NCBI GenBank assembly: GCA_017536555.1
Contig: JAFXHE010000003.1
Location: 152,662-216,661 of the forward strand
Source: Alistipes sp.
GTDB taxonomy: Bacteria > Bacteroidota > Bacteroidia > Bacteroidales > Rikenellaceae
Reading direction: 5' to 3'
DNA: 64,000 nt
In this document: one piece after another, positions 61,012 through 64,000 of the stretch
How positions within the stretch are numbered: position 1 is the stretch's first letter
Layout of the letters: each line of letters begins with the position of its first letter
The notes under the pieces: generated by a model
Seen by the model: the letters and a program-made list of their open reading frames with translations, nothing else
Databases searched by the model: none
Told to the model about the DNA's origin: nothing
Made by a program: the position numbers and the translations under genes

Positions 61012-62487
61012 ATGTCTTTTATCGATGAAAGGGTACAGACAACAGGTCTCACATTTGATGATGTGTTGCTCGTACCTGCCTATTCAGAGGTTCTGCCTCG
61101 CGAGGTATCGACAGTAGGTCGCTTCTCTCGCAATATTCAATTGAACATACCCATCGTGTCTGCAGCTATGGATACCGTAACCGAGGCTACTCTTGCCATC
61201 GCCTTGGCACGTGAGGGTGGTATTGGTGTCATCCATAAGAATATGTCTATCGCTGCGCAGGCTGCGCACGTGCGTCGCGTGAAGCGCGCCGAGAGCGGTA
61301 TGATTTATGACCCCGTGACCATCAAGCGCGACAACACCGTAGGTGATGCACTCCAGCTTATGCAGGAGAACAAGATTGGTGGTATTCCCGTTATCGACGA
61401 CGAGGGTATGCTCATCGGTATTGTCACCAACCGTGACCTACGCTTCCAGAGCGATATGGAGCGCAAGATTGACGACGTGATGACAAAGGAGAACATCGTG
61501 ACAACACACGAGACCGACCTTAAGTCTGCCGCAGAGGTGTTGCTCGCCAACAAGATTGAGAAGTTGCCCGTTGTCAACAACGATGGTAAGTTGGTAGGTC
61601 TTATCACCTACCGTGACATCACCAAGCTTAAGGATAACCCCAATGCTTGTAAGGATGCCAAGGGTCGTCTGCGCGTAGCCGCAGGTATCGGCATTACGCC
61701 CGATGCTATGGATCGCGTGGCAGCACTCGTTGCCGAGGAGGTGGATGCCGTAGTACTCGACTCGGCACACGGTCACACCAAGGGTGTCGTAACACTTCTT
61801 CGCAAGATTAAGGAGACATATCCGCAGCTCGACGTTGTTGTGGGCAACATCGCCACAGCGGAGGCTGCCAAGTATCTTATCGAGAATGGTGCCGACGGTA
61901 TCAAGGTGGGTATAGGCCCAGGCTCAATATGCACAACTCGCATCATCGCGGGTGTGGGTGTTCCCCAGCTCTCGGCTATATACGATGCTTCAACCGAGGC
62001 AAAGAAGGCGGGTGTGCCCATCATTGCTGATGGCGGCTTGCGCTACTCTGGCGACATCGTCAAGGCGTTGGCAGCTGGCGGCAACTGCGTGATGGTAGGC
62101 TCTATGTTTGCGGGTGTCGAGGAGTCACCTGGCGACACCATTATCTACAATGGTCGTAAGTTCAAGGCATACCGTGGTATGGGCTCTATCGACGCTATGA
62201 AGGCTGGCTCGGCTGACCGCTACTTCCAGAAGGGCTCCGAGGGTAACATTATGAAGCTCGTGCCCGAGGGTATCGTAGGTCGTGTGCCATTCAAGGGTAA
62301 GCTATCGGAGACTGTATATCAGCTCGTGGGCGGTATTCGTGCAGGTATGGGCTACTGCGGTGCAAAGGATATAGAGACACTGCAGAAGGCACGCTTCATT
62401 CGCATCACCTCAAGTGGCGTTACGGAGAACCACCCGCACGATATCACTATCACCAGCGAGACACCCAACTACTCACGTGGCGAATAG
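61012..62487 (+). CDS. guaB: Inosine-5'-monophosphate dehydrogenase
   Basis: The 491-residue protein has the full IMPDH layout. A catalytic barrel starts LTFDDVLLVPAYS, two CBS domains fall between about residues 95 and 205, and the active-site loop GIGPGSICTTRI carries the nucleophilic cysteine. GGLRYSGDIVKALAAGG and the flap around GSADRYFQKGSEG complete it. It oxidises IMP to XMP, the first committed step of GMP synthesis, and is followed by guaA after 57 bases. Confidence 0.97.
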   Translation: MSFIDERVQTTGLTFDDVLLVPAYSEVLPREVSTVGRFSRNIQLNIPIVSAAMDTVTEATLAIALAREGGIGVIHKNMSIAAQAAHVRRVKRAESGMIYDPVTIKRDNTVGDALQLMQENKIGGIPVIDDEGMLIGIVTNRDLRFQSDMERKIDDVMTKENIVTTHETDLKSAAEVLLANKIEKLPVVNNDGKLVGLITYRDITKLKDNPNACKDAKGRLRVAAGIGITPDAMDRVAALVAEEVDAVVLDSAHGHTKGVVTLLRKIKETYPQLDVVVGNIATAEAAKYLIENGADGIKVGIGPGSICTTRIIAGVGVPQLSAIYDASTEAKKAGVPIIADGGLRYSGDIVKALAAGGNCVMVGSMFAGVEESPGDTIIYNGRKFKAYRGMGSIDAMKAGSADRYFQKGSEGNIMKLVPEGIVGRVPFKGKLSETVYQLVGGIRAGMGYCGAKDIETLQKARFIRITSSGVTENHPHDITITSETPNYSRGE

Positions 62488-62544
62488 CTATGATATTTCG
62501 ACATCGGGCTATTCACTAATAAACGCGAAACAACAGAAGAGTAT

Positions 62545-64000
62545 ATGACAGAGAAGATATTAATCATTGATTTTGGATCGCAGTACACACAGCTTATCGC
62601 GCGCCGCATACGCGAGATGCAGGTATATTGTGAGATCCACCCGTTCAACAACGTCCCCGCACTCGATGAGTCGGTACGCGGCGTTGTGCTCTCTGGCTCG
62701 CCACGCTCGGTGCGCGACGCAGAGGCACCACGCATCGTCCTCGACAACATCAAGGGCAAGCTACCGCTACTCGGCGTTTGCTACGGCGCGCAGTACCTCG
62801 CACACTTCTACGGAGGCAAGGTTGAGGCATCGCCCAGCCGCGAGTATGGTCGTGCACGTATGCAGGTAGTCAAGGCTGACGACGCACTGATGAAGGGCTT
62901 GAGCCGTGAGTCGCAGGTGTGGATGTCACACGGCGACACCATCACAACAATCCCCGAGGGCTACAACATCATCGCCTCTACGGAGGATGTGCCCGTTGCC
63001 GCCTACCACATCTCTGGCGAGCAGACGTGGGGCATACAGTTCCACCCCGAGGTATACCACTCGGAGGAGGGCAAGCAGATGCTTGAAAACTTTGTTGTGG
63101 GCATCTGTGGCTGCAGCTGCTCGTGGACGGCAGACAGCTTCGTGGAGAGCACCGTGAAGGAGCTTAAGGCGCAGCTCGGCGACGATAAGGTTGTGCTCGG
63201 TCTGTCGGGTGGCGTAGACTCGTCAGTTGCGGCAGTGCTGCTACACAAGGCTATCGGCGAGAACCTATACTGCATCTTCGTAGACTCGGGCTTGCTACGC
63301 AAAAACGAGTTCGAGGAGGTGTTGGAGTCGTATCGCGGTATGGGACTCAATGTCAAGGGCGTGGATGCCTCTGACAAGTTCCTCGGCGACCTTGCTGGCG
63401 TGAGCGACCCCGAGACAAAGCGCAAGATTATAGGACGCGACTTCGTGGAGGTATTCGAGGCAGAGGCAAAGAGGCTTGAGGGCGTTAAGTGGCTCGGTCA
63501 GGGTACTATATACCCCGATGTCGTGGAGTCTGCAAAGGTTAACGGCACAGCTGTTGTCATCAAGTCGCACCACAACGTGGGCGGTCTGCCCGAGAAGATG
63601 GGTCTTAAGATTGTAGAGCCGCTGCGCCTACTCTTCAAGGACGAGGTGCGTCGCGTAGGTCGCTCTATGGGTATGTCGGAGCGTCTTATTGGTCGTCACC
63701 CCTTCCCAGGCCCAGGTCTTGCAATACGCATCCTCGGCGATATCACACGCGAGAAGGTGGAGATATTGCAGAACGTAGATAAGATATATATCGACATCCT
63801 GCGCGAGACAGGCTGGTATGATAAGATTTGGCAGGCAGGAGCTATCCTGCTCCCCGTGCAGTCGGTGGGTGTTATGGGCGACGAGCGTACCTATGAGCGT
63901 TGCGTGGCACTGCGTGCCGTACAGTCTACCGATGGTATGACTGCCGACTGGGTACATATCCCCTACGAGATATTGGCGCGTCTGTCAAATGAGATTATAA
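62545..64000 (+). CDS. guaA: GMP synthase (glutamine-hydrolysing), 3' end outside the window
   Basis: The frame opens at ATG 62545 ([20 protein letters not shown]) and stays open to the last base, about 485 codons; some 20-30 residues are missing. The class I amidotransferase domain has the catalytic Cys in [11 protein letters not shown], with the HPE motif of the triad in [11 protein letters not shown]. The PP-loop ATP pyrophosphatase signature is [14 protein letters not shown]. The C-terminal dimerisation domain includes [16 protein letters not shown]. It aminates XMP to GMP using glutamine, directly after guaB in the pathway and the operon. Confidence 0.96.
   Translation, partial: MTEKILIIDFGSQYTQLIARRIREMQVYCEIHPFNNVPALDESVRGVVLSGSPRSVRDAEAPRIVLDNIKGKLPLLGVCYGAQYLAHFYGGKVEASPSREYGRARMQVVKADDALMKGLSRESQVWMSHGDTITTIPEGYNIIASTEDVPVAAYHISGEQTWGIQFHPEVYHSEEGKQMLENFVVGICGCSCSWTADSFVESTVKELKAQLGDDKVVLGLSGGVDSSVAAVLLHKAIGENLYCIFVDSGLLRKNEFEEVLESYRGMGLNVKGVDASDKFLGDLAGVSDPETKRKIIGRDFVEVFEAEAKRLEGVKWLGQGTIYPDVVESAKVNGTAVVIKSHHNVGGLPEKMGLKIVEPLRLLFKDEVRRVGRSMGMSERLIGRHPFPGPGLAIRILGDITREKVEILQNVDKIYIDILRETGWYDKIWQAGAILLPVQSVGVMGDERTYERCVALRAVQSTDGMTADWVHIPYEILARLSNEII

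Overview
The window is chromosomal sequence from a member of the Bacteroidota, most likely order Bacteroidales; Rikenellaceae/Alistipes is a guess from overall feel only. Supporting signs are the repeated -7 promoter box TAnnTTTG (about a dozen good matches upstream of genes), very weak Shine-Dalgarno signals, many lipoproteins with acidic residues just after the lipobox cysteine, a tRNA gene without encoded CCA, and families largely restricted to this phylum (DUF4290, DUF2723, DUF4465, DUF4988, BtuG-like propellers). No phage, insertion sequence, CRISPR array or plasmid genes were seen. Most of the window is housekeeping sequence.

Layout. 1-1.8 kb: 3' end of gltX, then galM. 1.9-7.6 kb: an operon of two paralogous S8 subtilisin-like lipoproteins and a repeat-domain lipoprotein. 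7.6-12.3 kb: long-chain acyl-CoA synthetase, tRNA-Arg(CCT), an M49 dipeptidyl-peptidase III lipoprotein and a DUF486 membrane protein. 12.3-12.85 kb: a repeat-rich intergenic region. 12.85-18.1 kb: ribosomal genes rplU-rpmA and rplM-rpsI-rpsB-tsf, with a degenerate receiver protein and cysQ between them. 18.3-22.7 kb: two M3 peptidases. 22.7-30.7 kb: rsmE followed by a six-gene complex I/group 4 hydrogenase-related (Ehr-type) membrane complex. 30.8-34.8 kb: a TlpA-like lipoprotein, lpxH, thyA, folA and a DUF4290 gene. 35-37.8 kb: a degenerate NtrC-type protein, gph and a glycosyltransferase. 37.9-46.9 kb: rny, a probable 6S RNA, zapA and its coiled-coil partner, rimO, ftsY, namZ, prfB, cysS. 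47-54 kb: a DUF2723 membrane protein, queG and a second acyl-CoA synthetase. 54.2-60.8 kb: a cobalamin riboswitch and a four-gene surface uptake operon ending in a BtuB-like receptor. 61-64 kb: guaB and guaA (the latter runs off the end).

Most unusual system. The operon at 23454-30717 encodes the proton-pumping membrane arm of a group 4 hydrogenase/complex I relative with key charged residues intact, but its soluble arm has lost every cysteine needed for the NiFe centre and for the proximal [4Fe-4S] cluster, keeping ligands for only one cluster in a fused ferredoxin domain. It belongs to the functionally unresolved Ehr (energy-converting hydrogenase-related) group. Other points of interest are back-to-back promoters forming an 18-bp palindrome at 22687-22704, a divergent pair of apparently leaderless genes at 36871/36916, two degenerate receiver proteins, and a duplicated terminator next to rpmA.
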